A stretch of 64,000 nucleotides of DNA from Colletes latitarsis (taxonomy: Eukaryota; Arthropoda; Insecta; Hymenoptera; Colletidae). Below, piece by piece: positions 13,070 through 27,300 of this stretch. The DNA is taken from the NCBI RefSeq assembly GCF_051014445.1, contig NW_027488368.1, positions 7,998,001 to 8,062,000 on the forward strand, read 5' to 3'. The notes under the pieces were generated by a model, which searched no databases, was not told where the DNA came from, and saw only the letters and a program-made list of their open reading frames with translations. The position numbers and the translations under genes were made by a program. The first letter of the stretch is position 1; every line of letters starts with the position of its first letter.

Positions 13070-16000
13070 AAATATCTCAGAGGATAACGCATGTTAGGTC
13101 TGGGCTAGGTCTAGGATTTGCCCTCATCAGGCTCATAGTTTGGCATATTTCTCATACTTGTTGGCTAGATCCTGGGCTTCTTCTGGATTGGCTAACTTAG
13201 TAATGTGGTACCACACTGAAACTGTCAATTAAACCTGGTTTCCGTCAATATTTTAGAGGATTACACATGTTAGGTCTGGGTTAGGTCCAGGATTTGCCCT
13301 CATCAGTCTCATACATTCGCATTCTTCACATACTTTTTGAACAGATCCTGGGTTTTCTCAGGTTTGGATCACATAGTAATGTGGTACCACACTGAAACAG
13401 TCAATTAAACCTGGTTTCGATCAATATTTTATAGGATAACGCATGTTAGGTCTAGATTAGGCCTGGGATTTTCCCTCATCAGACTCATATTTCCGCATTC
13501 TTCACATACTTGTTGAACAGATTCTGGGCTTTTTCTGGATTGCATCACGTATTAATGAGGTACCAAACTGAAACTCTCAATTAAACCTGGTTTCCGTCAA
13601 TATTTTAGAGGATAACACATGTTAGGTCTGGGTTAGGTCTAGGATTTGCCCTCATCAGTCTCATACTTTCGCATTCTTCACATACTTCTTGAACAGATCC
13701 TGGGTTTTTTCTGGTTTCGATCACGTAGTAATGTGGTACCACACTGAAACAGGCCATTGAACCTGGTTTCTATTAATATCTTAGTGGATAACACATGTTA
13801 GGTCTAGGTTAGGTCTGGGATTTGCCCTCATCAGGGTCATACTTACGCAGTTTTAACATACATGTTGAACAGATCCCCGGATTTTGCTGGTTTGGATCAC
13901 GTAGTAATGTGGTACCACACTGAAACAGTCAAGTAAACCTGGTTTCCATCAATATTTTAGTGGATAACATATGTTAGGTCTGGGTTAGGTCCAGGATTTG
14001 CCCTCATCAGTCTAATACATTCGCATTCTTCACATACTTCTTGAACAGATCCTGGGTTTTTTCTGGTTTGGATCACGTAGTAATGTGGTACCACACTGAA
14101 ACTGTCAATTAAACCTGGTTTCGATCAATATTTTAGAGGATAGCGCATGTTATGTCTAGGTTAGGCCTGGGATTTGCCCACATCAGACTCATACTTTCGC
14201 AATCTTCACATACTTGTTGAACAGATCCTGGGTTTTTTCTAGTTGTGATCACGTAGTAATGTGGAACCCCACTGAAACAGTCGATTAAACCTCGTTTCGA
14301 TCAATAATTTTGAAGGTAACGCATGTTAGGTCTAGTTTAGGCCTGGGATTTTCCCTCATCAGACTCATACTTTCGCATTCTTCACATACTTGTTGAACAG
14401 ATCCTGGGTCTTTCTGGTTTGGATCACGTAGTAATGTGGTACCACACTGAAACAGACCATTAAACCTGGTTTCGATCAATATTTTAGAGGATAACGCATG
14501 TTAGGTCTACGTTAGGCCAGGGATTTGCCCTCATCAGGGTCATACTTTCGCAGTTTTAACATACATGTTGACCTGTGCGAGTGTTTTTTCTGCATCGGAT
14601 CGCGTAGCAATGTGGTACCACACTAAAACAGTCAATTAAACCTGGTTTCGAACAATGTTTTAGAGGATAACGCAAGTTATGTCTGGGATAGGTCTGGGAT
14701 TTGCCCTCATCAGGCTCATACTTTCGCGTTTTTCACATACTTGTTGAAGAGATCCTGGGCTTTTTCTGGATTGGATCACGTAGTAATGTGGTACCACACT
14801 GAAACAGTCCATTCAACCTGGTTTCGATCAATATTTTAGAGAATAATTCATGTTAGGTCTAGGTTAGGTCTGGCATTTGCTCTCATCAGACTCATACTTC
14901 CGCATATTTCTCATTTTCGTTGGCCAGAACCTGGGCTTCCACTGGTTTGGACCACGAAGTAATGTGGTACCACAGTGAAGCAGTCAATTAAACCTGGTCT
15001 TGATAAATATTTTAGAGGATTACTCATGTTAGCTCTGGGTTAGGTCCCGGATTTGCCCTCATCAGGCTCATACTTTCGCATATTACTCATACTTGTTGGC
15101 TAGAGCCTGGGCTTTTTCTGGATTGGATCACGTATTAATGTGGTACCACACTGCAACTGTCATTTAAATGCGATTTCCGTCAATATTTTAGAGGATAACA
15201 CATGTTAGGTCTAGGTTAGGTCTAGGATTTGCCCTCATCAGTCTCATACTTTCGCAGTTTTAACATATATGTAAACCTGATCGATGGTTTTTTCTGCTTT
15301 GGATCACGTCGTAAAGTGGTACCACACTGAAACAGTCAATTAAACCTGGTTTCGATCAATATTCTATAGGATAACGCAAGTTAGGTCTGGGACAGGTCAG
15401 GGGTTTGCTCTCATCAGGGTCATATTTTCGCGTTTTTCACATACTTGTTGAACAGATCCCTGGCTTTTTCTGGTTTGGATCACGTACTAATGTGGTACCA
15501 CACTGAAACAATCGATTAAACCTGGTTTCGATCAATATTTTTGAGGATAACGCATGTTAGGTCAAGGTTAGGTCTGGGATTTCCCCACATCAGACTCATA
15601 CTTTCGCATTCTGCACATACTTGTTGAAGAAATCCTGGGCATTTTCTGGATTGGATCACGTAGTAATGTGGTACCACACTGAAACTGTCAATTAAACCTG
15701 GTTTCGATCAATATTTTAGAGAATAACGCATTTTAGGTCTAGGTTAGGTCAGGGATTTGCTCTCATCAGGCTTGTACTTTCGCATATCTCTCATACTTGA
15801 GGGCCAGATTCTGGGCTTCTTCTGGTTTGGATCACGTAGTAATGTGGTACCACACTGAAACAGTCAATTAAACATGGTCTTGATAAATATCTCAGAGGAT
15901 AACGCATGTTAGGTCTGGGCTAGGTCTAGGATTTGCCCTCATCAGGCTCATAGTTTGGCATATTTCTCATACTTGTTGGCTAGATCCTGGGCTTCTTCTG

Positions 16001-18350
16001 GATTGGCTAACTTAGTAATGTGGTACCACACTGAAACTGTCAATTAAACCTGGTTTCCGTCAATATTTTAGAGGATTACACATGTTAGGTCTGGGTTAGG
16101 TCCAGGATTTGCCCTCATCAGTCTCATACATTCGCATTCTTCACATACTTCTTGAACAGATCCTGGGTTTTCTCTGGTTTGGATCACATAGTAATGTGGT
16201 ACCACACTGAAACAGTCAATTAAACCTGGTTTCGATCAATATTTTATAGGATAACGCATGTTAGGTCTAGATTAGGCCTGGGATTTTCCCTCATCAGACT
16301 CATATTTCCGCATTCTTCACATACTTGTTGAACAGATTCTGGGTTTTTTCTGGTTTGGATCACGTAGTAATGTGGTACCACACTGAAACTGTCAATTAAA
16401 CCTGGTTTCGATCAATATTTTAGAGGATAGCGCATGTTATGTCTAGGTTAGGCCTGGGATTTGCCCACATCAGACTCATACTTTCGCAATCTTCACATAC
16501 TTGTTGAACAGATCCTGGGTTTTTTCTAGTTGTGATCACGTAGTAATGTGGAACCCCACTGAAACAGTCGATTAAACCTCGTTTCGATCAATAATTTTGA
16601 AGGTAACGCATGTTAGGTCTAGTTTAGGCCTGGGATTTTCCCTCATCAGACTCATACTTTCGCATTCTTCACATACTTGTTGAACAGATCCTGGGTCTTT
16701 CTGGTTTGGATCACGTAGTAATGTGGTACCACACTGAAACAGACCATTAAACCTGGTTTCGATCAATATTTTAGAGGATAACGCATGTTAGGTCTACGTT
16801 AGGCCAGGGATTTGCCCTCATCAGAGTCATACTTTCGCAGTTTTAACATACATGTTGACCTGTGCGAGTGTTTTTTCTGCATCGGATCGCGTAGCAATGT
16901 GGTACCACACTAAAACAGTCAATTAAACCTGGTTTCGAACAATGTTTTAGAGGATAACGCAAGTTATGTCTGGGATAGGTCTGGGATTTGCCCTCATCAG
17001 GCTCATACTTTTGCGTTTTTCACATACTTGTTGAAGAGATCCTGGGCTTTTTCTGGATTGGATCACGTAGTAATGTGGTACCACACTGAAACAGTCCATT
17101 CAACCTGGTTTCGATCAATATTTTAGAGAATAATTCATGTTAGGTCTAGGTTAGGTCTGGCATTTGCTCTCATCAGACTCATACTTCCGCATATTTCTCA
17201 TTTTCGTTGGCCAGAACCTGGGCTTCCACTGGTTTGGACCACGAAGTAATGTGGTACCACAGTGAAGCAGTCAATTAAACCTGGTCTTGATAAATATTTT
17301 AGAGGATTACTCATGTTAGCTCTGGGTTAGGTCCCGGATTTGCCCTCATCAGGCTCATACTTTCGCATATTACTCATACTTGTTGGCTAGAGCCTGGGCT
17401 TTTTCTGGATTGGATCACGTATTAATGTGGTACCACACTGCAACTGTCATTTAAATGCGATTTCCGTCAATATTTTAGAGGATAACACATGTTAGGTCTA
17501 GGTTAGGTCTAGGATTTGCCCTCATCAGTCTCATACTTTCGCAGTTTTAACATATATGTAAACCTGATCGATGGTTTTTTCTGCTTTGGATCACGTCGTA
17601 AAGTGGTACCACACTGAAACAGTCAATTAAACCTGGTTTCGATCAATATTCTATAGGATAACGCAAGTTAGGTCTGGGACAGGTCAGGGGTTTGCTCTCA
17701 TCAGGGTCATATTTTCGCGTTTTTCACATACTTGTTGAACAGATCCCTGGCTTTTTCTGGTTTGGATCACGTACTAATGTGGTACCACACTGAAACAATC
17801 GATTAAACCTGGTTTCGATCAATATTTTAGAGAATAACGCATTTTAGGTCTAGGTTAGGTCAGGGATTTGCTCTCATCAGGCTTGTACTTTCGCATATCT
17901 CTCATACTTGAGGGCCAGATTCTGGGCTTCTTCTGGTTTGGATCACGTAGTAATGTGGTACCACACTGAAACAGTCGATTAATCCTGGTTTCGATCAATA
18001 TCTTAGAGGATAACGCATGTTAGGTCTAGTTTAGGCCTGGGATTTGCCCTCATCACGGTCATACTTTCGCAGTTTTAACATACATGTTGACCTGATCGAG
18101 GGTTTTTTCTGCTTTGGATCACGTAGTAATGTGTTACCACGCTGAAACAAACCATTAAACCTGGTTTCGATCAATATTTTAGAGGATAACGCAAGTTATG
18201 TTTGGGATAGGTCTGGGATTTGCCCTCATCGTTCTCATACTTTCGCGTTTTTCACATACTTGTAGAACAGATCCTGTGTTTTTTCTGGTTTGGATCACGT
18301 AGTAATGTGGTACCACACTGAAACAGTCAATTAAACATGGTCTTGATAAA
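13070..18350. repeat. 16-mer higher-order block, second copy shortened
   Basis: The monomer with AATATCTCAGAGG and GGGCTAGG starts equivalent runs near 13,071, 15,886 and 18,349. The first interval is 2,815 bp (16 monomers). Within the second copy three monomers are missing, because equivalent points at 14,285 and 16,572 are only 2,287 bp apart; the joint lies near 16,330, where GATTCTGGG runs straight into TTTTTTCTGG. Loss of exactly three monomers keeps the phase. Confidence 0.7.
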
Positions 18351-21300
18351 TATCTCAGAGGATAACGCATGTTAGGTCTGGGCTAGGTCTAGGATTTGCC
18401 CTCATCAGGCTCATAGTTTGGCATATTTCTCATACTTGTTGGCTAGATCCTGGGCTTCTTCTGGATTGGCTAACTTAGTAATGTGGTACCACACTGAAAC
18501 TGTCAATTAAACCTGGTTTCCGTCAATATTTTAGAGGATTACACATGTTAGGTCTGGGTTAGGTCCAGGATTTGCCCTCATCAGTCTCATACATTCGCAT
18601 TCTTCACATACTTCTTGAACAGATCCTGGGTTTTCTCTGGTTTGGATCACATAGTAATGTGGTACCACACTGAAACAGTCAATTAAACCTGGTTTCGATC
18701 AATATTTTATAGGATAACGCATGTTAGGTCTAGATTAGGCCTGGGATTTTCCCTCATCAGACTCATATTTCCGCATTCTTCACATACTTGTTGAACAGAT
18801 TCTGGGCTTTTTCTGGATTGGATCACGTATTAATGAGGTACCAAACTGAAACTCTCAATTAAACCTGGTTTCCGTCAATATTTTAGAGGATAACACATGT
18901 TAGGTCTGGGTTAGGTCTAGGATTTGCCCTCATCAGTCTCATACTTTCGCATTCTTCACATACTTCTTGAACAGATCCTGGGTTTTTTCTGGTTTCGATC
19001 ACGTAGTAATGTGGTACCACACTGAAACAGGCCATTGAACCTGGTTTCGATTAATATCTTAGTGGATAACACATGTTAGGTCTAGGTTAGGTCTGGGATT
19101 TGCCCTCATCAGGGTCATACTTACGCAGTTTTAACATACATGTAAACCTGATCGATGGTTTTTTCTGCTTTGGATCACGTCGTAAAGTGGTACCACACTG
19201 AAACAGTCAATTAAACCTGGTTTCGATCAATATTCTATAGGATAACGCAAGTTAGGTCTGGGACAGGTCAGGGGTTTGCTCTCATCAGGGTCATATTTTC
19301 GCGTTTTTCACATACTTGTTGAACAGATCCCTGGCTTTTTCTGGTTTGGATCACGTACTAATGTGGTACAACACTGAAACAATCGATTAAACCTGGTTTC
19401 GATCAATATTTTTGAGGATAACGCATGTTAGGTCTAGGTTAGGCCTGGGATTTCCCCACATCAGACTCATACTTTCGCATTCTGCACGTACTTGTTGAAC
19501 AGATCCTGGGTTTTTTCTAGTTGTGATCACGTAGTAATGTGGAACCCGACTGAAACAGTCGATTAAACCTCGTTTCGATCAATATTATAGAGGATAAAGC
19601 AAGTTAGGTCTGGGATAGGTCTGGGATCTGCCCTCATCAGGCTCATACCTTCGCATTTTTCACATACTTGTTGAACACATCCTGGGTTTTTCTGGTTTGG
19701 ATCACGTAGTAATGTGGTACCACACTGAAACAGACCATTAAACCTGGTTTCGAACAATATTTTAGAGGATAACGCATGTTAGGTCTAGGTTAGGCCAGGG
19801 ATTTGCCCTCATCAGGGTCATACTTTCACAGTTTTAACATACATGTTGACCTGAGCGAGTGTTTTTTCTGCATCGGATCGCGTAGCAAAGTGGTACCACA
19901 CTAAAACAGTCAATTGAACCTGGTTTTGGACAATGTTTTAGAGGATAACGCAAGTTATGTCTGGGATAGGTCTGGGATTTGCCCTCATCAGGCTCATACG
20001 TTCGCGTTTTTCACATGCTTGTTGAAGAGATCCTGGGCTTTTTCTGGATTGGATCACGTAGTAATGTGGTACCACACTGAAACAGTCCATTAAACCTCGT
20101 TTTGATCAATATTTTAGAGAATAATTCATGTTAGGTCTAGGTTAGGTCTGGCATTTGCTCTCATCGGGCTCGTACTTTCGCATATTTCTCATACTAGATG
20201 CCCAGATTCTAGGCTTTTTCTGGTTTGGATCACGTAGTAATGTGGTACCAAATTGAAACAGTCCATTAAACCTGGTTTCGATCAATATTTTAGAGGATAG
20301 CGCATGTTATGTCTAGGTTAAGCCTGGGATTTGCCCACATCAGACTCATACTTTCGCATTCTTCTCATACTTGTTGAATAGATCCTGGGTTTTTTCTGGA
20401 TTGAATTACGTAGTAATTTGCTACCCCACTGAAACAGTCCATTAAACCTGGTTTCGATCAATATTTTAGAGGATAGCGCATGTTATGTCTAGGTTAAGCC
20501 TGGGATTTGCCCACATCAGACTCATACTTTCGCATTCTTCACATACTTGTTGAATAGATCCTGGGTTTTTTCTGGTTTGAATTACGTAGTAATTTGCTAC
20601 CCCACTGAAACAGTCAATTAAACCTGGTTTCGATCAATATTTTAGAGGATAACGCAAGTAAGGTCTGGGATAGGTCTGGGATCTGCCCTCATCAGGCTCA
20701 TACCTTCGCATTTTTCACATACTTGTTGAACACATCCTGGGTTTTTCTAGTTTGGATCCCGTAGTAATGTGGTACCACACTGAAACAGACCATTGAACCT
20801 GGTTTCGATCAATATTTTAGAGGATAACGCATGTTAGGTCTAGGTTGGGCCTGGGATTTTCCCTCATCAGACTCACACTTTCGCATTCTTCACATACTTG
20901 TTGAACAGATCCTGGGTTTTTTCTAGTTGTGATCACATAGTAATGTGGAACCCCACTGAAACAGTCGACTAAACCTCGTTTCGATCAATATTTTTGAGGG
21001 TAACGCATGTTAGGTCTAGGTTAGACCTGGGATTCTCCCTCATCAGACTCATACTTTCGCATTCTTCACATACTTGTTGAACAGATCCTGGGTTTTTTCT
21101 AGTTGTGATCACGTAGTAATGTGGTATCACACTGAGACAGTCGATTAAAACTGGTTTCGATTAATATTTTTGAGGATAACGCAAGTTAGGTCTGGGACAG
21201 GTCAGGGGTTTCCTCTCATCAGGGTCATATTTTCGCGTTATTCACATACTTGTTGAACAGATCCCTGGCTTTTTCTGGTTTGGATCACGTATTAATGTGG

Positions 21301-21385
21301 TACCACACTGAAACTGTCAATTAAACCCGGTTTCCGTCAATAGTTTAGAGGATAACACATGTTAGGTCTAGGTTAGGTCTGGGAT
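17970..21385. repeat. Mosaic block related to the 28-mer repeat
   Basis: Parts of this block match sequence 4,926 bp downstream (18,179 with 23,105; 19,563 with 24,489), including the GTGTTACCACGCTG and TTCTCATACTTTCGCG monomers. The match is broken at about 19,140-19,500 by monomers of a different class and resumes in the same phase. It looks like a degraded third copy of the 28-mer. Boundaries are approximate. Confidence 0.6.
20271..20622. repeat. Single-monomer tandem duplication of a CTACCCC-class unit
   Basis: Two adjacent 176-bp units (20,271-20,446 and 20,447-20,622) share the unusual GTTAAGCCTGGG and AATTTGCTACCCC variants and differ at very few positions (CTTCTCATAC against CTTCACATAC, and CTGGATTGAA against CTGGTTTGAA). 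A related single unit occurs near 51,600-51,740. Confidence 0.75.
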
Positions 21386-24300
21386 TTGCCCTCATCAGGG
21401 TCATACTTTCGCAGTTTTAACATACATGTTGTCCTGATCGAGGGTTTTTTCTGCTTTGTATCACGTAGCAAATTGGTACCACACTAAAACTGTCAATTAA
21501 ACCTGGTTTCGATCAATATTTTGGAGGATAACGCAGGTTATGTCTGGAATAGGTCTGGGATTTGCTATCATCAGGCTCGTACTTTCGCAATCTTCACATA
21601 CTTGTTGAACAGATCCGGGGTTTTTTTCTGGTTTGGAACACGTAGTAATGTGGTACCACACTGAAACAGTCGATTAAATCTGGTTTCGAACAATGTTTTT
21701 GAGGATAACGCATGTTAGGTCTAGGTCAGGCCTGGGATTTTCCCACATCAGGCTCGTACTTTCGCATTCTTCACATACTTGTTGAACAGATCCTAGGTTT
21801 CTTCTGGTTTGGATCACGTAGTAATGTGGTACCACAATGAAACAGTCAATTAAACCTGGTTTGGATCAATATTTTAGGGGATTACGCATGTTAGCTCTGG
21901 GTTAGGTCTAGGATTTGCCCTCATCAGGCTCATACTCTCGCATATTACTCATACTTGTTGGCTAGATCCTGGGCTTTTTCTGGATTGGATCACGTATTAA
22001 TGTGGTACCACACTGAAACTGTCAATTAAACCTGGTTTCTGTCAATATCATACAGGATAACGCATGTTAGGTCTAGATTAGGCCTGGGATTTTCCGTCAT
22101 CAGACACATACTTTCGCATTCTTCACATACTTGTTGAACAGATTCTGGGCTTTTTCTGGTTTCGATCACGTAGTAATGTGGTACCACACTGAAACATTCA
22201 ATTAAACCTGGTCTTGATAATTATTTTAGAGGATAACGCATGTTAGGTCTGGGTTAGGCCTTGGATTTGCTTTCATCAGGCTCATACTTTCGCATATTTC
22301 TCATACTTGTTGGCTAGATCCTGGGCTTTTTCTGGATTGGATCACGTATTAATGAGGTACCAAACTGAAACAGTCAATTAAACCTGGTTTGGATCAATAT
22401 TTTAGGGGATTACGCATGTTAGCTCTGGGTTAGGTCTAGGATTTGCCCTCATCAGTCTCATACTTTCGCATTCTTCACATACTTGTTGAACAGATCCCCG
22501 GATTTTGCCGGTTTGGATCAGGTAGTAATGTGGTACCACACTGAAACAGTCAATTAAACCTGGTTTCCATCAATATTTTAGAGGATAACACATGTTAGGT
22601 CTGGGTTTGGTCCAGGATTTGCCCTCATCAGTCTCATACATTCGCATTCTTCACATACTTCTTGAACAGATCCTGGGTTTTTTCTGGTTTGGATCACATA
22701 GTAATGTGGTACCGCACTGAAACTGTCAATTAAACCTGGTTTCGATCAATATTTTGTGGGATAACGCAAGTTAGGTCTGGGATAGGTCTGGGATTTGCCC
22801 TCATCAGGGTCACATTTTCGCGTTTTTCACATACTTGTTGCACAGACCCCTGGCTTTTTCTGGGTGGATCACGTAGTAATGTGGTACCACACTGAAACAG
22901 TCGATTAATCCTGGTTTCGATCAATATCTTAGAGGATAACGCATGTTAGGTCTAGGTTAGGCCTGGGATTTGCCCTCATCACGGTCATACTTTCGCAGTT
23001 TTAACATACATGTTGACCTGATCGAGGGTTTTTTCTGCTTTGGATCACGTAGTAATGTGTTACCACGCTGAAACAAACCATTAAACCTGGTTTCGATCAA
23101 TATTTTAGAGGATAACGCAAGTTATGTCTGGGATAGGTCTGGGATTTGCCCTCATCGTTCTCATACTTTCGCGTTTTTCACATACTTGTAGAACAGATCC
23201 TGTGTTTTTTCTGGTTTGGATCACGTAGTAATGTGGTACCACACTGAAACAGTCAATTAAACATGGTCTTGATAAATATCTCAGAGGATAACGCATGTTA
23301 GGTCTGGGCTAGGTCTAGGATTTGCCCTCATCAGGCTCATAGTTTGGCATATTTCTCATACTTGTTGGCTAGATCCTGGGCTTCTTCTGGATTGGATAAC
23401 TTAGTAATGTGGTACCACACTGAAACTGTCAATTAAACCTGGTTTCCGTCAATATTTTAGAGGATTACACATGTTAGGTCTGGGTTAGGTCCAGGATTTG
23501 CCCTCATCAGTCTCATACATTCGCATTCTTCACATACTGCTTGAACAGATCCTGGGTTTTCTCTGGTTTGGATCACATAGTAATGTGGTACCACACTGAA
23601 ACAGTCAATTAAACCTGGTTTCGATCAATATTTTATAGGATAGCGCATGTTAGGTCTAGATTAGGCCTGGGATTTTCCCTCATCAGACTCATATTTCCGC
23701 ATTCTTCACATACTTGTTGAACAGATTCTGGGCTTTTTCTGGATTGGATCACGTATTAATGAGGTACCAAACTGATACTCTCAATTAAACCTGGTTTCCG
23801 TCAATATTTTAGAGGATTACACATGTTAGGTCTGGGTTAGGTCTAGGATTTGCCCTCATCAGTCTCATACTTTCGCATTCTTCACATACTTCTTGAACAG
23901 ATCCTGGGTTTTTTCTGGTTTCGATCACGTAGTAATGTGGTACCACACTGAAACAGGCCATTGAACCTGGTTTCGATTAATATTTTAGTGGATAACACAT
24001 GTTAGGTCTAGGTTAGGTCTGGGATTTGCCCTCATCAGGGTCATACTTACGCAGTTTTAACATACATGTTGAACAGATCCCCGGATTTTGATGGTTTGGA
24101 TCACGTAGTAATGTGGTACCACACTGAAACAGTCAAGTAAACCTGGTTTCCATCAATATTTTAGAGGATAACATATGTTAGGTCTGGGTTAGGTCCAGGA
24201 TTTGCCCTCATCAGTCTCATACATTCGCATTCTTCACATACTTCTTGAACAGATCCTGGGTTTTTTCTGGTTTGGATCACGTAGTAATGTGGTACCACAC

Positions 24301-27300
24301 TGAACCTGTCAATTAAACCTGGTTTCGATCAATATTTTAGAGGATAGCGCATGTTATGTCTAGGTTAGGCCTGGGATTTGCCCACATCAGACTCATACTT
24401 TCGCAATCTTCACATACTTGTTGAACAGATCCTGGGTTTTTTCTAGTTGTGATCACGTAGTAATGTGGAACCCCACTGAAACAGTCGATTAAACCTCGTT
24501 TCGATCAATATTATAGAGGATAACGCAAGTTAGGTCTGGGATAGGTCTGGGATCTGCCCTCATCAGGCTCATACTTTCGCATTTTTCACATACTTGTTGA
24601 ACACATCCTGGGTTTTTCTGGTTTGGATCACGTAGTAATGTGGTACCACACTGAAACAGACCATTAAACCTGGTTTCGATCAATATTTTAGAGGATAACG
24701 CATGTTAGGTCTAGGTTAGGCCTGGGATTTGCCCTTATCAGGGTCATACTTTCGCAGTTTTAACATACATGTAGACCTGAGCGAGTGTTTTTTCTGCATT
24801 GGATCGCGTAGCAAAGTGGTACCACACTAAAACAGTCAATTAAACCTGGTTTCGTACAATGTTTTAGAGGATAATTCATGTTAGGTCTAGGTTAGGTCTG
24901 GCATTTGCTCTCATCGGGCTCGTACTTTCGCATATTTCTCATACTAGATGGCCAGATTCTAGGCTTTTTCTGGTTTGGATCACGTAGTAATGTGGTACCA
25001 CACTGAAACAGTCCATTAAACCTGGTTTCGGTCAATATTTTAGAGAATAATCCATGTTAGGTCTAGGTTAGGTCTGGCATTTGCTCTCATCGGGCTCGTA
25101 CTTTCGCATATTTCTCATACTAGATGGCCAGATTCTGGGCTTTTTCTGGTTTGGATCACGTAGTAATGTGGTACCACACTGAAACATTCCATTAAACCTG
25201 GTTTCGATCAATATTTTAGAGAATAATTCATGTTAGGGCTCGGTTAGGTCTGGCATTTGCTCTCATCGGGCTCGTTCTTTCCCATATTTCTCATACTTGA
25301 TGGCCAGATTCTGGGTTTCTTCTGGTTTGGATCACGTAGTAATGTGGTACCACACTGAAACAGTCCATTAAACCTGGTTTCGATCAATATTTTAGAGGAT
25401 AGCGCATGTTATGTCTAGGTTAGGCCTGAGATTTGCCCACATCAGACTCATACTTTCGCAATCTTCACATACTTGTTGAACAGATCCTGGGTTTTTTCTA
25501 GTTGTGATCACGTAGTAATGTGGAACCCCACTGAAACAGTCGTTTAAACCTCGTTTCGATCAATATTTTTGAAGGTAACGCATGTTAGGTCTAGTTTAGG
25601 CCTGGGATTTTCCCTCATCAGACTCATACTTTCGCATTCTTCACATACTTGTTGAACAGATCCTGGGTTTTTTCTGGTTTGGATCACGTAGTAATGTGGT
25701 ACCACACTGAAACAGTCAATTAGACCTGGTTTCGATCAATGTTATAGAGGATAACGCAAGTTAGGTCCGGGATAGGTCTGGGATCTGCCCTCATCAGGCT
25801 CATACCTTCGCATTTTTCACATACTTGTTGAACACATCCTGGGTCTTTCTGGTTTGGATCACGTAGTAATGTGGTACCACACTGAAACAGACCATTAAAC
25901 CTGGTTTCGATCAATATTTTAGAGGATAACGCATGTTAGGTCAAGGTGAGGTCTGGGATTTGCTCTCATCAGGGTCATATTTTCGCGTTTTTTACATACT
26001 TGTTGAACAGATCCCTGGCTTTTTCTGGTTTGGATCACGTAGTAATGTGGTACCACACTGAAACAGTCCATTAAACCTGGTTTCGGTCGATATTTTAGAG
26101 GACAACGCATGTTATGTCTATGTTAGGCCTGGGATTTGCCCTCATCAGGGTCATACTTTCGCAGTTTTAACATACATGTTGTCCTGATCGAGGGTTTTTT
26201 CTGCTTTGTATCACGTAGCAAATTGGTACCACACTAAAACTGTCAATTAAACCTGGTTTCGATCAATATTTTGGAGGATAACGCAGGTTATGTCTGGAAT
26301 AGGTCTGGGATTTGCTATCATCAGGCTCGTACTTTCGCAATCTTCACATACTTGTTGAACAGATCCGGGGTTTTTTTCTGGTTTGGAACACGTAGTAATG
26401 TGGTACCACACTGAAACAGTCGATTAAATCTGGTTTCGAACAATGTTTTTGAGGATAACGCATGTTAGGTCTAGGTCAGGCCTGGGATTTTCCCACATCA
26501 GGCTCGTACTTTCGCATTCTTCACATACTTGTTGAACAGATCCTAGGTTTCTTCTGGTTTGGATCACGTAGTAATGTGGTACCACAATGAAACAGTCAAT
26601 TAAACCTGGTTTGGATCAATATTTTAGGGGATTACGCATGTTAGCTCTGGGTTAGGTCTAGGATTTTCCGTCATCAGACACATACTTTCGCATTCTTCAC
26701 ATACTTGTTGAACAGATTCTGGGCTTTTTCTGGTTTCGATCACGTAGTAATGTGGTACCACACTGAAACATTCAATTAAACCTGGTCTTGATAATTATTT
26801 TAGAGGATAACGCATGTTAGGTCTGGGTTAGGCCTTGGATTTGCTTTCATCAGGCTCATACTTTCGCATATTTCTCATACTTGTTGGCTAGATCCTGGGC
26901 TTTTTCTGGATTGGATCACGTATTAATGAGGTACCAAACTGAAACAGTCAATTAAACCTGGTTTGGATCAATATTTTAGGGGATTACGCATGTTAGCTCT
27001 GGGTTAGGTCTAGGATTTGCCCTCATCAGTCTCATACTTTCGCATTCTTCACATACTTGTTGAACAGATCCCCGGATTTTGCCGGTTTGGATCAGGTAGT
27101 AATGTGGTACCACACTGAAACAGTCAATTAAACCTGGTTTCCATCAATATTTTAGAGGATAACACATGTTAGGTCTGGGTTTGGTCCAGGATTTGCCCTC
27201 ATCAGTCTCATACATTCGCATTCTTCACATACTTCTTGAACAGATCCTGGGTTTTTTCTGGTTTGGATCACATAGTAATGTGGTACCGCACTGAAACTGT